Assembly: GCA_033064195.1 (NCBI GenBank)
Contig: JARBJD010000008.1
Coordinates: 186,001-250,000 of the forward strand
DNA from: Blattamonas nauphoetae
Lineage: Eukaryota; Preaxostyla; Oxymonadida
Length of the DNA: 64,000 bases
Direction of reading: 5' to 3'
The notes below the pieces were generated by a model. That model made no database searches, was not told the DNA's origin, and was given only the letters and a program-made list of their open reading frames with translations. Position 1 is the first letter of the stretch; each line of letters opens with the position of its first letter. This document shows, in pieces, positions 20,149 through 29,231 of the stretch. The position numbers and the translations under genes were made by a program.

Positions 20149-23111
20149 ATGACATTTCATTTCTTTCTTCTTATCCTTACTTGGATTTCAACTCTATCTT
20201 CATCAACCACCCACTCTCACGTTGATGTTTCACAGGATTTTGCAGCTTTCTTGGAAGGTCACTTGAACCAACCGAACCAACACATGTTATTTGCCCCATC
20301 TTCAATTCTGATCCCAAATGGCACTTATCATGCACATGACATCCACATCCACTCTCGAAATGTGGATGTATCTGGATCATCAACCTCTATCTCTCACCGA
20401 AATAGTGTCCGCAATCTCGCCGAAGACAACAATTCGCAACATCCGGACAACGATAACTATCGCTCAAGAAAGCGACTTTCGGTGATGTTTGATGTGTGGA
20501 ACAGCACTTGTCGACTTGCCAATCTGCAATTATTTGCAAACACACCAGACACAGCCGTGAGTTTGATCCGCTCGTCGACATTTGTGGTTTCTCGGAGTGA
20601 AATCACGTCGAGTGCTAACACGTCTCCATTTGTGATTGGGGATTCGGGGATGGAATCGTCGGTGTCTGTGTCGATTATCTCGTGCAGCCATCGCTCATCT
20701 TCCGAATCGTCGTCTCTGCTGCCTCTGGTGAGTATGCCACGATCGTCGGCGTGTTCATCGCAAATGAGATCGAATGAAGAAGGACATACGGACGCTTTTG
20801 GAGTTGGATCACTTTCGATAGTTGGAAGTGGTTTGTCGATGAAATCTGTTGATTTGGTGATTGGAACCGGCCCGCTTTTCGATTTCGGGACTTGTTTTGG
20901 GAATGGTCTGACATGAGTTGTTGGATGCTCTGTGTCTCTGTCGTCGTCTTCGCTGACAAACACGACGAGCACTCGCCTTCCTTCGACCTTCCCATGTTCG
21001 TGTTCATTTGTGACGTAGCGGCTGATTGGGGTGTCAGTGTCGGACTCGACGAATCATCTTTGCGGGACAAGCGGGATGCGGTTGGACTGGTCAGGATCGT
21101 CTCTGCTGTCGAACTGTTCGTTCTCCTCCTGCGTCACTAACGCCAATCCACCCCGCAGAATTGACGAACCAGTTCCAGAACCCGAAAAGGAAATCACTGA
21201 GATCACACAAAACACACGCCTCTCTCTTCGGAAAAATAACCTGGATGAGACGGTATACAATCAAGTGTGGATCGCCTCGTGTCAGATTTCAGGGATGACG
21301 TATTCGGAGACTCCCTTCCATGGCGCCGCAATCTACTTGAACCAGTACCGAGCAGATGTTGTCATCAAGGCCAGCTCGTTCGAACGATGCCACGCAACGT
21401 ACAATAATGCACACGGAGGAGCGGTCTTCCTCTGCCATTACCAAACTTCCACTGCTTCCAACGTCTACTCAGCCACTCTCTTCAACTGCCAGTTCACGAA
21501 CAACACAGCTGAGATTGGTGGTCATCTCAGTACTCAAGAATACAATCCTGTAACCATTGCACAGTGCACGTTCGCGGAGTCAGGACCGAGAGTTGGTGGG
21601 CAAACCGCAAAAATTTGTTCAATTTGTGTCAATTTGGGGGGCGACTGCCGTTTCGACAACTGCACACTCTCCGACAACGAGGGATCAGACGTTGGAGGGA
21701 TCGAATACCTTCAATCTTCGTCGACAGGCAAGATCGTTCTGACTGATGTCCTCTTCGACGAGAATTTTTGCACAGATCCCACAGCCAGGAAGCATGTAAC
21801 TGATTGTTGCTTCTATTATGACAAAGGCATCGATAACAGGGAGTTCTACGACTGCTTCTCAACATCAACTCCGATCAAGTGTGCGAACCGATCCGTTGGA
21901 AAGGTGTTTCCTGACTTGATTGGTCCATCAATCATCTCTGTCGGCCAGACAATCCAAGAGAATGCGAATGGGAATGGATTCGAGATTGTTCTGTCATTCA
22001 AGGGAGTGTTCACAGGATCAAGCAGGAAATACGATGTGACACTGAAACCTGCAGTTGGAAATGAGATTGTGGCAGAGAAAGTGTCGTTCTCAAAAACAGC
22101 TGGAACAGCGTCAGTCCCTCTGAACAATCCGAGCAAGTCTTATCTCTCGCCTTCAACGACATATACGATCATTGCAGTGAAGAAGAGTGCCTCTCAATCG
22201 ACAAGCAACGAATTCATCGAAGGTGGAGTGGCAGAGCCAGACTGGACGTGGTGGCACCACACTGCAGAAAGCCGAGCAGGCAAGATGGTTGGTCTGTCGG
22301 TCACAACTCCAAAGGGACCAACACTGACGAACATCAAAGCGGATCTGAACCCGTCGAATCTCAACGAAGTAATCGTCAATGTTACAGTCTCGCAGATTTC
22401 AACAGGTTTATTCACGCTGGTTGTGTTCGATTCGTCAGATTCCCTCAAACCAGAAATCACGATTGGTCCGATCTCGTTCACTTTGTCGTCAACACCAACA
22501 ACATCATCGCACACAGTGTTGATTCATCCTTCAGATGAGTTGTCGTATGGAATGACGTACACCGTGAAGACACTCTCATCATCGACACTGATTGTGTATC
22601 ACACCGGACAGACATTGACGATGCCAGATGCGCCGCCTCGAATCAGCCAAGCAGAACCAACGCTGAGTGGGTTGAACAAGACATTTGTGACGCTTTCTCT
22701 ATCAGGAGCAGCACTGCCTGGTGGGAAAGCATTCGGGATTGTTGTGAAAGAGATGGAAGGAAATGCGATCAAGAATGGAGCTTCAGAAATCTCGTTGACG
22801 GGAACGATTGGAGGAACGATTGGATCGACCGAGACGACCTGTCAAACGAGTGTGGAAATCTACACGAAAACAGGGACACTTGAGTATTCGAAGAAATACA
22901 AGATCATCTCGCTTTCGATAGTTGGATTTAGCTGTATTGTTGATGCGACTGCGACATTCGAAGTTCCTGATTCGCCTGGTCGAGTTGAAGAGATGATGAC
23001 GCCGAAACTGAATGGAGTGAAGACAGAAGTGAGTGTGGTTGTGACTGGAGTTGGGTTCGCATCGTCAATTTCGAAAATTGAAGTGAAGCGAGGAGACAAA
23101 AAGATCTTATT
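20149..23111 (+). pseudogene. Receptor P2, piece 1: signal peptide, beta-helix, Ig-like repeats
   Basis: This is a near duplicate of receptor M in the opposite orientation. ATG is at 20149, with signal peptide FHFFLLILTWISTLSSSTTH, the same beta-helix (SSFERCHATYNNAHGGAVF, CQFTNNTAEIGGH, CTLSDNEGSDVGGIEY) and Ig/IPT-like units (ISVGQTIQENANGNGF, PTLTNIKADLNPS, QAEPTLSGLNKTFVTL, TPKLNGVKTEVSVVV). Two in-frame stops break it: TGA at 20914-20916 (M reads on with Gly there) and TAG at 21016-21018 (M has Gln). The frame otherwise stays the same, so these are simple nonsense changes. A DIRS-like element interrupts the gene at about 23112, and the gene resumes at 29232. Confidence 0.9.
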
Positions 23112-23242
23112 AACAAACCGAGGCTCTACTCAGTGAGAAACGGGTGAGGTGGTTCACCTTGAGAAAGGCCAAGTTAGGGGTCGGCCCAGGAATGAAACCG
23201 ACAAATCACGAATCACTTCACTATTTAGAGTTATCCGTCCTA

Positions 23243-24627
23243 TAGTGGAAATTTAACCCGATACTTTAATTTAACCCGATACTTTTCTCCCATTTTTTGG
23301 ACCCCTGTTTCCATCCATCCCATATTTCTCGGAACCCATAACTTTTTGGGTCCCACCATTTCCGGGTTGGATATCTACCCTCCCCCATCAATCACTTGAG
23401 GTAGAAATCGAACCTCCAAAATAGGATCCCCGGGTGGGGTCTCCTATTTAGGAGCCTTTTTTTTCTAATTTTTTGACCCTTTTTTGGCTCCCAAATAGGA
23501 GGTCCTTAACATTTAAGCTTAGGAAAGCCGAACTTCACGACCACTTTTCTCCACGCCTGTTCATGATTTTTCAATCCCAGTTCATTTCTGGTGATTTGGG
23601 ATGGTTTTCTCTCAAAATGACAATTTTTGAAAATGAAAAATCCTGGGGGGATCTGGGTGGAAATTTAGGGTGAAATATTGATTTACCTGTATAACAAGCT
23701 TAGGATCTTGAAAACTTGTTTTGATCATATCTCCACAACCAAACATGATCCAGACATGAAACTTTTACCAATATGGATGTTTTGTTGAGAAGTATTTTTC
23801 GGAAAATTTTGAAAAAATCCCCTTGCGGCAGTTGAGATATTTTTTTTCTTTTTAACCTTGGTTCTAAATGAGAGCTGTCACTTGACATGGGATGATGCAC
23901 CAGTCTCCAAATTCCGTCAAAATGGTGGAGACACCATCAGAATCCAATCCAAATCATCATTTTCGACAGATTCGTTCTCAGAGAGTGAGATGGTGGTGGA
24001 GATTCTGAGAAAACACGGAAAACCATAAAGTGCCAAAATAGGAGGTCTTCGAAAATTCTCAAAATTTTCCGAAAAATACTGCTCAACAAAACATCCATAT
24101 TGGTAAAAGTTTCATGTCTGGATCATGTTTGGTTGTGGAGATATGATCAAAACAAGTTTTCAAGATCCTCAGCTTGTTATACAGGTAAATCAATATTTCA
24201 CCCTAAATTTCCACCCAGATCCCCCCAGGATTTTTCATTTTCAAAAATTGTCATTTTGAGAGAAAACCATCCCAAATCACCAGAAATGAACTGGGATTGA
24301 AAAATCATGAACAGGCGTGGAGAAAAGTGGTCGTGAAGTTCGGCTTTCCTAAGCTTAAATGTTAAGGACCTCCTATTTGGGAGCCAAAAAGGGTCAAAAA
24401 ATTAGAAAAAAAAGGCTCCTAAATAGGAGACCCCACCCGGGGATCCTATTTTGGAGGTTCGATTTCTACCTCAAGTGATTGATGGGGGAGGGTAGATATC
24501 CAACCCGGAAATGGTGGGACCCAAAAAGTTATGGGTTCCGAGAAATATGGGATGGATGGAAACAGGGGTCCAAAAAATGGGAGAAAAGTATCGGGTTAAA
24601 TTAAAGTATCGGGTTAAATTTCCACTA
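23243..24627. mobile_element. Foldback element 1, inside DIRS-like element A
   Basis: This is a giant palindrome. Arms of about 560 bp (23243-23805 and 24065-24627) are nearly perfect inverted copies around a loop of about 260 bp. A TA duplication stands at 23241-23242 and 24628-24629. Each tip has TTTAACCCGATACT twice in tandem. There is no coding capacity. Much of the arm is shared with foldback element 2 at 50603-51949, although the tips differ, so the two are relatives with exchanged ends. TA duplication and tip design suggest mobilisation by a Tc1/mariner/pogo-class transposase. Confidence 0.9.
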
Positions 24628-24832
24628 TAACTTTTCTTCCAATCGTCCTGGCGGAGCCAAGAGACGACGGAGACTGTAGCAGAGCGACGGAGTAAGAGCA
24701 AGAAAAAATTTAAGGTCAGATCGTAGAAAATCCTCAACGAGGAACAAAAAACTACGTCATCCCAGGGAACAAGCTCCAAAGGGAACTTCTAGAAGCATCT
24801 GCTCTCCTCGCGGCTTGTGGAAGCAGGGACAA

Positions 24833-24906
24833 GAGTAGAGCCTCGGTTTGTGAATAGCACCGCCCTTCCAGTAGGTGCAAACCAAACCTACGGCTCTACT
24901 CAGTGA
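24833..24906. repeat. Internal complementary region of DIRS-like element A
   Basis: GAGCCTCGGTTTGT complements the left end of the element and GCACCGCCCTTCCAGTAGG complements the right end; the two parts abut. In DIRS elements this region is used to form the circular intermediate that the recombinase integrates. Its presence confirms the family and both termini. Confidence 0.88.
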
Positions 24907-24992
24907 GTCTTGAAAAGAATAAGGTGAGAGAACATAAGAATGAAATGAAAGGTAAAAGGACATATCCTGAAGGATTGAAAGTAGAGTGAACA

Positions 24993-27893
24993 CTAGTCAT
25001 TTGGAAGGCCGTGATCCCCCTCGAGGGGCTGCCACCAAGCCGCGGCCAGCGCGAAGTCGTCGGGGCCTACCAGGATGGGCCTCGCGTAGTAGGTGTCCGC
25101 CACCGTGGAGCCGGCAGACCAGCCGACATGTGCGTTCAGCATGCGGAGGTTAATGTGACGCTTGAGACGAAGGTAGCTGATCGATGCGTGCTTCACAGAG
25201 TATGGACGGAACTCTGATGTGACGCCGATTTCCTCGAAAACAGCTCTGATCCTGCTGGAGACGTGCTTCTGGTTGAGCGGTCTGCCTGTCGAGAAGTTGA
25301 TCCAGACATTGCCGAGGTCCGCATGAGGGAGAGTAGAGAGACGCGGGGTGGCCAGATTGACGTTGTCGCGGTGCCGACGCAGCGCGACGAAGGGTGAGTA
25401 GTCTGGAGTGCCTTCATCCACAATGTAGCGCTGTTGGTAAACGTCCTGCCGTTGCTTCTGTTTCACAGAGATGACCACTCGATCGGGGACGTTGACCAAC
25501 ACCGATGCCGGCCACTCAACTCGCTCCCATCTCAAGTTGAGCAACTCCTCTCTCCGGCAGCAAGTGTACGCCAGAATCAGCATGATAGTTCTGGTCTGGT
25601 GGAGATCTGGATCTCCCGCTGCCTGCTCCGCAGTCTTCTGAGCCCATCGCAAGAGTGAGTTGATGTTCCACATCTTGGTGTAGAACGGTGAGGACTTCTG
25701 AGGGGTGTCCCTCATCAGCAGCTTCTGCACTGCGTGGACGGCTGTGTTGCCGCCTGCGAGTTGGGGGTGGGTAACTTGTAAACTGGTCCTGATACTTCCC
25801 AGAAGCTGAGGTAGTGCTTGCGGAGATTCCTTGAGGACCGACTGAAGGTGTACAGCAAACTCGGAAAGGATCTTCTGGATGTTTGTCTTGGGGTGGACCA
25901 AGAAGGAAGGCTCGAAGCCTCTCTCCTTGCAGAACTCCTCGAACAGTCTCCAGGCTCTTTTCCACTTCGAAGGATCCTTGTACGTGCCTTCTATCACTTG
26001 GGTGAGTCTATCCCCGAAGCCGTCTGCTCCGCACAGCTCTCGAAAGAACGGAGACAGAGGAAAAGGGGCTACTCGATGAGGGATGCCAGGATCTTGCCTG
26101 GTGGAAGCTTCGCCTCCGTGTGAGGTTTGTCCAGCGCCGTCAGGTGGGAGTAGTCTCCCAGTTCTAGGTGGTGAGTCGTCAAGTGGGTCAAGAGAGGTGA
26201 CCATGGCTGTCCCGTCCAAGCCGGTGTTATCAGGACCGCTCTGATTGGCCTCTGAGTCAGCAGCTTCCTCACCACAGTTGGAATCATCAATATTGGTGGA
26301 TGAATCAGTGGATTCGTCATCCCGGACCAATCTATCGCCATCACCCCCCTTCCAGCTTCGGCGCTTTCCTCTGAGAGACTGAAAAACGTTTCGCATTGTC
26401 TGTTCGATCTTGAGGCGAAAAGGTCCACTTTCGGAACGAAGTTCCATTCTGTTTTTAACTTCAGCATCGCTTCCGGTAGCAGGTGATACTCGCCGTGGGG
26501 AGGTAGGCGAGAGAGTGCGTCCGATGTCTGGTTCGACTTCCCCGGAACGTGATGGATTGAGTGGAGAAGGAATCCTCTGTGCTTGAACGTCCTCAAGACC
26601 TTCCTGGTGATGTCCAGGAGAGTAGTGCTCGCTCTCTGTCTCCGCAAGTTGAACACCGCTGAAGTGTTGTCCGAATAGATCGCGATTGATGTTGCTTTGT
26701 TCTTCTTCAGAACCTTCGATGCGGTCCGTAGCGCCTGACCAATGGCAGCTGTCTCCTTCCAATTGCTCGTTTGAAGGCGGGCTTCCGCGCTCCATAACCC
26801 GTGAAAGTAGAGATTGCCATCGTTCAGCTGAAGAACAGCGCCGCATCCTGTCGGGCTGGCGTCCGTTGTGATCGTCGCTTGCGCTGTCGTTGGTTGAAAC
26901 GAATGAGGAAGGTTGGCCGCTAACCTCCTCTTCCAAAACTGCGTTTCGCCGAGTAACTCGGGATTGAGGAGAACTGAGCCATTCCATCCTCGACTTTGTA
27001 CTGCTGTCGCGATCAGTTTCTGGTGTCTCTTCAGAAAGAGGCTGGCTTCCGGAATGGAAGTACGAAGAAAATTGAGTGAGCCTACGAGGCTGGAGAGGTG
27101 TCTGATCGGAGTCGTGGCTCTCCTCTGGCACATGATGGTGTGGGAGCGCAACGCTGTCAAGAGTTTCTCCTTCCTCTGCTCTGTCACCCTGATTGACTGC
27201 TCCCGAGAATTGATTAGCCAGCCGAGGAACTCCACATCCTGAGACGGTTGAAGGTGAGACTTCTCCTCCGCGATCACAAACCCGAGTTGTTGGAGCCGCT
27301 TCACTACTCGCTTCGATTTGGAGAGTGCTTCCTCCTCTGACTTCGCTATCAGCAGGAGGTCGTCCAGGTAAAACACTATCGGCAGATCCAGTTCTGTCCT
27401 GAGTGCTCTCACTGCAATCTTCATGATCTTGGAGAATGTCCGTGGAGCTGTTGAGAGGCCGAAGGGCAACGCGTTGAACTGGTATGTCTTCTCTCGGAAG
27501 CGGAAGCAGAGAAACTGGCGAAGAGGTGGAGCGAGGTGAACGTGGAGGTATGCTGAATGGATGTCTACGGTCGTCATCCAAGAATTCGATGTGATGAGTG
27601 GAAAGGCTGTTTGCACGCTTTCCATCTTGAAGTGCTCCGTTCTGATCTCCCTGTTCAGTCGTGCTGCGTTGATCACCTTGCGGAAAGCGCCTCCCTTCTT
27701 CGGAACAAGGAATGTTGGAAGCAGCAGGGTGGCCGACGAGTGAGGGATCTCGGACACAGCTCCGATTGCGAAGGCGTGCAGGAGAGTCCTTGTCTCTCCA
27801 CTCCCACAGTGCGCCTGATTCGATCAAACCCCTCCCACCAATATCCTCCCAAAGGTGCAGCCTGTCCAGTAGCCTGCCTGTGATGCGTTCCAC
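24993..27893 (-). CDS. Tyrosine recombinase frame of DIRS-like element A
   Basis: This frame ends in a tyrosine recombinase of about 310 residues (roughly 25920-24993). It contains the arginine box CCRREELLNLRWERV, a KHASISYLRLKRHINLR segment and the tail HVGWSAGSTVADTYYARP with the candidate nucleophilic tyrosine. The product integrates the circular element DNA. The upstream 600 or so codons overlap the RT frame in a different register and are rich in Ser, Arg and Pro. Long overlap of these two frames is known in the DIRS group. The true start is not evident. Confidence 0.85.
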   Translation of the reverse strand: MERITGRLLDRLHLWEDIGGRGLIESGALWEWRDKDSPARLRNRSCVRDPSLVGHPAASNIPCSEEGRRFPQGDQRSTTEQGDQNGALQDGKRANSLSTHHIEFLDDDRRHPFSIPPRSPRSTSSPVSLLPLPREDIPVQRVALRPLNSSTDILQDHEDCSESTQDRTGSADSVLPGRPPADSEVRGGSTLQIEASSEAAPTTRVCDRGGEVSPSTVSGCGVPRLANQFSGAVNQGDRAEEGETLDSVALPHHHVPEESHDSDQTPLQPRRLTQFSSYFHSGSQPLSEETPETDRDSSTKSRMEWLSSPQSRVTRRNAVLEEEVSGQPSSFVSTNDSASDDHNGRQPDRMRRCSSAERWQSLLSRVMERGSPPSNEQLEGDSCHWSGATDRIEGSEEEQSNINRDLFGQHFSGVQLAETESEHYSPGHHQEGLEDVQAQRIPSPLNPSRSGEVEPDIGRTLSPTSPRRVSPATGSDAEVKNRMELRSESGPFRLKIEQTMRNVFQSLRGKRRSWKGGDGDRLVRDDESTDSSTNIDDSNCGEEAADSEANQSGPDNTGLDGTAMVTSLDPLDDSPPRTGRLLPPDGAGQTSHGGEASTRQDPGIPHRVAPFPLSPFFRELCGADGFGDRLTQVIEGTYKDPSKWKRAWRLFEEFCKERGFEPSFLVHPKTNIQKILSEFAVHLQSVLKESPQALPQLLGSIRTSLQVTHPQLAGGNTAVHAVQKLLMRDTPQKSSPFYTKMWNINSLLRWAQKTAEQAAGDPDLHQTRTIMLILAYTCCRREELLNLRWERVEWPASVLVNVPDRVVISVKQKQRQDVYQQRYIVDEGTPDYSPFVALRRHRDNVNLATPRLSTLPHADLGNVWINFSTGRPLNQKHVSSRIRAVFEEIGVTSEFRPYSVKHASISYLRLKRHINLRMLNAHVGWSAGSTVADTYYARPILVGPDDFALAAAWWQPLEGDHGLPND
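26069..27757 (-). CDS. Reverse transcriptase and RNase H frame of DIRS-like element A
   Basis: The reverse transcriptase region has FLVPKKGGAFRKVINAARLN, TVDIHSAYLHVHLAP, FNALPFGLSTAPRTFSKIM and VFYLDDLLLIA (the YLDD active site). An RNase H domain follows with TTDASPTGCGAVLQ, ETAAIGQALRT and SIAIYSDNTSAV, and a C-terminal DLFASRSNRQC region typical of tyrosine-recombinase retroelements. It makes DNA from the element RNA. The frame lies entirely within the span of the recombinase frame. Confidence 0.9.
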   Translation of the reverse strand: MSEIPHSSATLLLPTFLVPKKGGAFRKVINAARLNREIRTEHFKMESVQTAFPLITSNSWMTTVDIHSAYLHVHLAPPLRQFLCFRFREKTYQFNALPFGLSTAPRTFSKIMKIAVRALRTELDLPIVFYLDDLLLIAKSEEEALSKSKRVVKRLQQLGFVIAEEKSHLQPSQDVEFLGWLINSREQSIRVTEQRKEKLLTALRSHTIMCQRRATTPIRHLSSLVGSLNFLRTSIPEASLFLKRHQKLIATAVQSRGWNGSVLLNPELLGETQFWKRRLAANLPHSFQPTTAQATITTDASPTGCGAVLQLNDGNLYFHGLWSAEARLQTSNWKETAAIGQALRTASKVLKKNKATSIAIYSDNTSAVFNLRRQRASTTLLDITRKVLRTFKHRGFLLHSIHHVPGKSNQTSDALSRLPPHGEYHLLPEAMLKLKTEWNFVPKVDLFASRSNRQCETFFSLSEESAEAGRGVMAIDWSGMTNPLIHPPILMIPTVVRKLLTQRPIRAVLITPAWTGQPWSPLLTHLTTHHLELGDYSHLTALDKPHTEAKLPPGKILASLIE

Positions 27894-27895
27894 TT

Positions 27896-29122
27896 TTAGA
27901 AGCCCTTGTTGTACCTGCGTCCCCTGTTGCCGTTCGCCCCTGGGCCGTTCGATTTTCCGGGGGTCCGGCCCTGACCCCCTCTCCCTGAGAAATTGCTTGC
28001 TGAATGCATTTGTGACAGAGATTGAGGAGCTAGCATTTGCACGGTTCGATCGAAGTTCGATTGGTTCACATGTAGCGGGGGAGGGGGTGGCGGAAGACGA
28101 GCGGGGTCCGTTCTGATGAGGTTCCTTCCCAACGGTGCCTGTATACCCATCGTGCCTCGAACCTCATCCAGATCGGATACGAAGACGAAACGGGCGTGAT
28201 ATGCCCGAGAGGTTGCGTCGGCTGTTGCCAGTATAGCGTCGATGAGTTTGGGAAGGAGCGGGGAGGCGTCGTCCAAGCGGTGTTGGAGTTGGTAAATGTC
28301 ACCGAGCGCGGCTATGGAAGTAAGACCTGACAGAGTCGAAAGTCTCAAGATATCGTCTAGAAGTCTCTGGGCTTCCGTCATTTCACCAGGAACGTCCGCG
28401 AACAAGGTTGAGATGCCGAGGGTGGCACGCATGTGGTTTGAAGCGACAGCTAGCTCTTGACGCAGGTGGGGGGATAATAAGGTGTCTGTCCATTGAGAAT
28501 TAAATCCTTTGAATCTTCTCTGCAAATTGGAAGTCAAGATTTCCGAAAAATCTGGTGGTGGAGGGAGGTCGAAATCTGAATCGTGATCTCGGTGAGATGT
28601 AGTATGCTTAAAATCTGTGATCGACCGCTTTGCTTTCAGTTCTTTGTTTGCAGTCCTTTTCTTGTTTCCTGTGGAGCTTCGACTCCTTTTGGGCGATCGT
28701 GGTTGATGGTACTTCCTTCCTCCTGCTCTAGTGGATGAACCGGAACGATTATAACTTCTTGCACTAGAGGAGCGATGGTGACGACGATCTGAAGTTGAAT
28801 CTTCCGTAAACTCGGTATCCGAGGAGTTTGAGGATGATGTTAAGTTGTGAGACGGTGAGTCGTCAGGCCGCTGACGCTTCATCTTCCGGATTGGAGGATA
28901 TGCCTCCAGCGATCGAGAATATGATGAAGATGAGCGAGAAGGTGGTGAGTTCGATAATACTTGTCGAGGTGCTTGTAAATCCGAGTTCGCACGCAAGCTG
29001 AAAACATCTGGGTATTTCGCTTGTAAACTCATAAAAATGCCATCCAAGATATCGGGAGGTATCTCCACTGGTAACGGAGGAGGAGGAGGAGGAAGCAACA
29101 GATCGCTAGGATTTGTCGTCAT
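27896..29122 (-). CDS. Gag-like protein of DIRS-like element A
   Basis: The first frame of the element has ATG at 29122 and 408 codons. The N-terminal part is rich in proline (LLLPPPPPPLPVEIPPD), followed by a Ser/Arg-rich basic region (RSSSARSYNRSG, SPKRSRSSTGNKK), a helical central part (LSTLFADVPGEMTEAQRLLD) and a glycine-rich basic tail (FSGRGGQGRTPG). Position and composition fit the nucleic-acid-binding gag-like protein of DIRS elements. No zinc knuckle is seen. Confidence 0.75.
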   Translation of the reverse strand: MTTNPSDLLLPPPPPPLPVEIPPDILDGIFMSLQAKYPDVFSLRANSDLQAPRQVLSNSPPSRSSSSYSRSLEAYPPIRKMKRQRPDDSPSHNLTSSSNSSDTEFTEDSTSDRRHHRSSSARSYNRSGSSTRAGGRKYHQPRSPKRSRSSTGNKKRTANKELKAKRSITDFKHTTSHRDHDSDFDLPPPPDFSEILTSNLQRRFKGFNSQWTDTLLSPHLRQELAVASNHMRATLGISTLFADVPGEMTEAQRLLDDILRLSTLSGLTSIAALGDIYQLQHRLDDASPLLPKLIDAILATADATSRAYHARFVFVSDLDEVRGTMGIQAPLGRNLIRTDPARLPPPPPPLHVNQSNFDRTVQMLAPQSLSQMHSASNFSGRGGQGRTPGKSNGPGANGNRGRRYNKGF

Positions 29123-29231
29123 GAATGATCGGGCCGACCCCTAACTTGGCCTTTCTCAAGGTGAACCACCTCACCCGTTTCTCACTGAGTAGAGCCGTAG
29201 GTTTGGTTTGCACCTACTGGAAGGGCGGTGC

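Larger units (their letters stand above)
23112..29231 (-). mobile_element. DIRS-like tyrosine-recombinase retroelement A
   Basis: A retroelement coding on the minus strand has inserted into receptor P2. Its layout is diagnostic of DIRS: inverted terminal repeats (core about 23123-23190 against 29134-29205), an internal complementary region at 24833-24906 holding the complements of both extreme ends side by side, and gag-like, RT-RNase H and tyrosine-recombinase reading frames. No clear target duplication is seen, as usual for this group. A foldback element sits in the non-coding spacer at 23243-24627. The three coding frames look whole, so the element appears comparatively young. Confidence 0.92.

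Noticed and set aside
20914-21018. Alternative genetic code with TGA and TAG read as sense
   Set aside because: TGA and TAA are used as terminal stops in other genes here, and the intact P6 frame contains no in-frame stop codon over 823 codons.
27557-28116. Plus-strand open frames inside DIRS-like element A
   Set aside because: They are shadows of the RT and gag-like frames on the minus strand.
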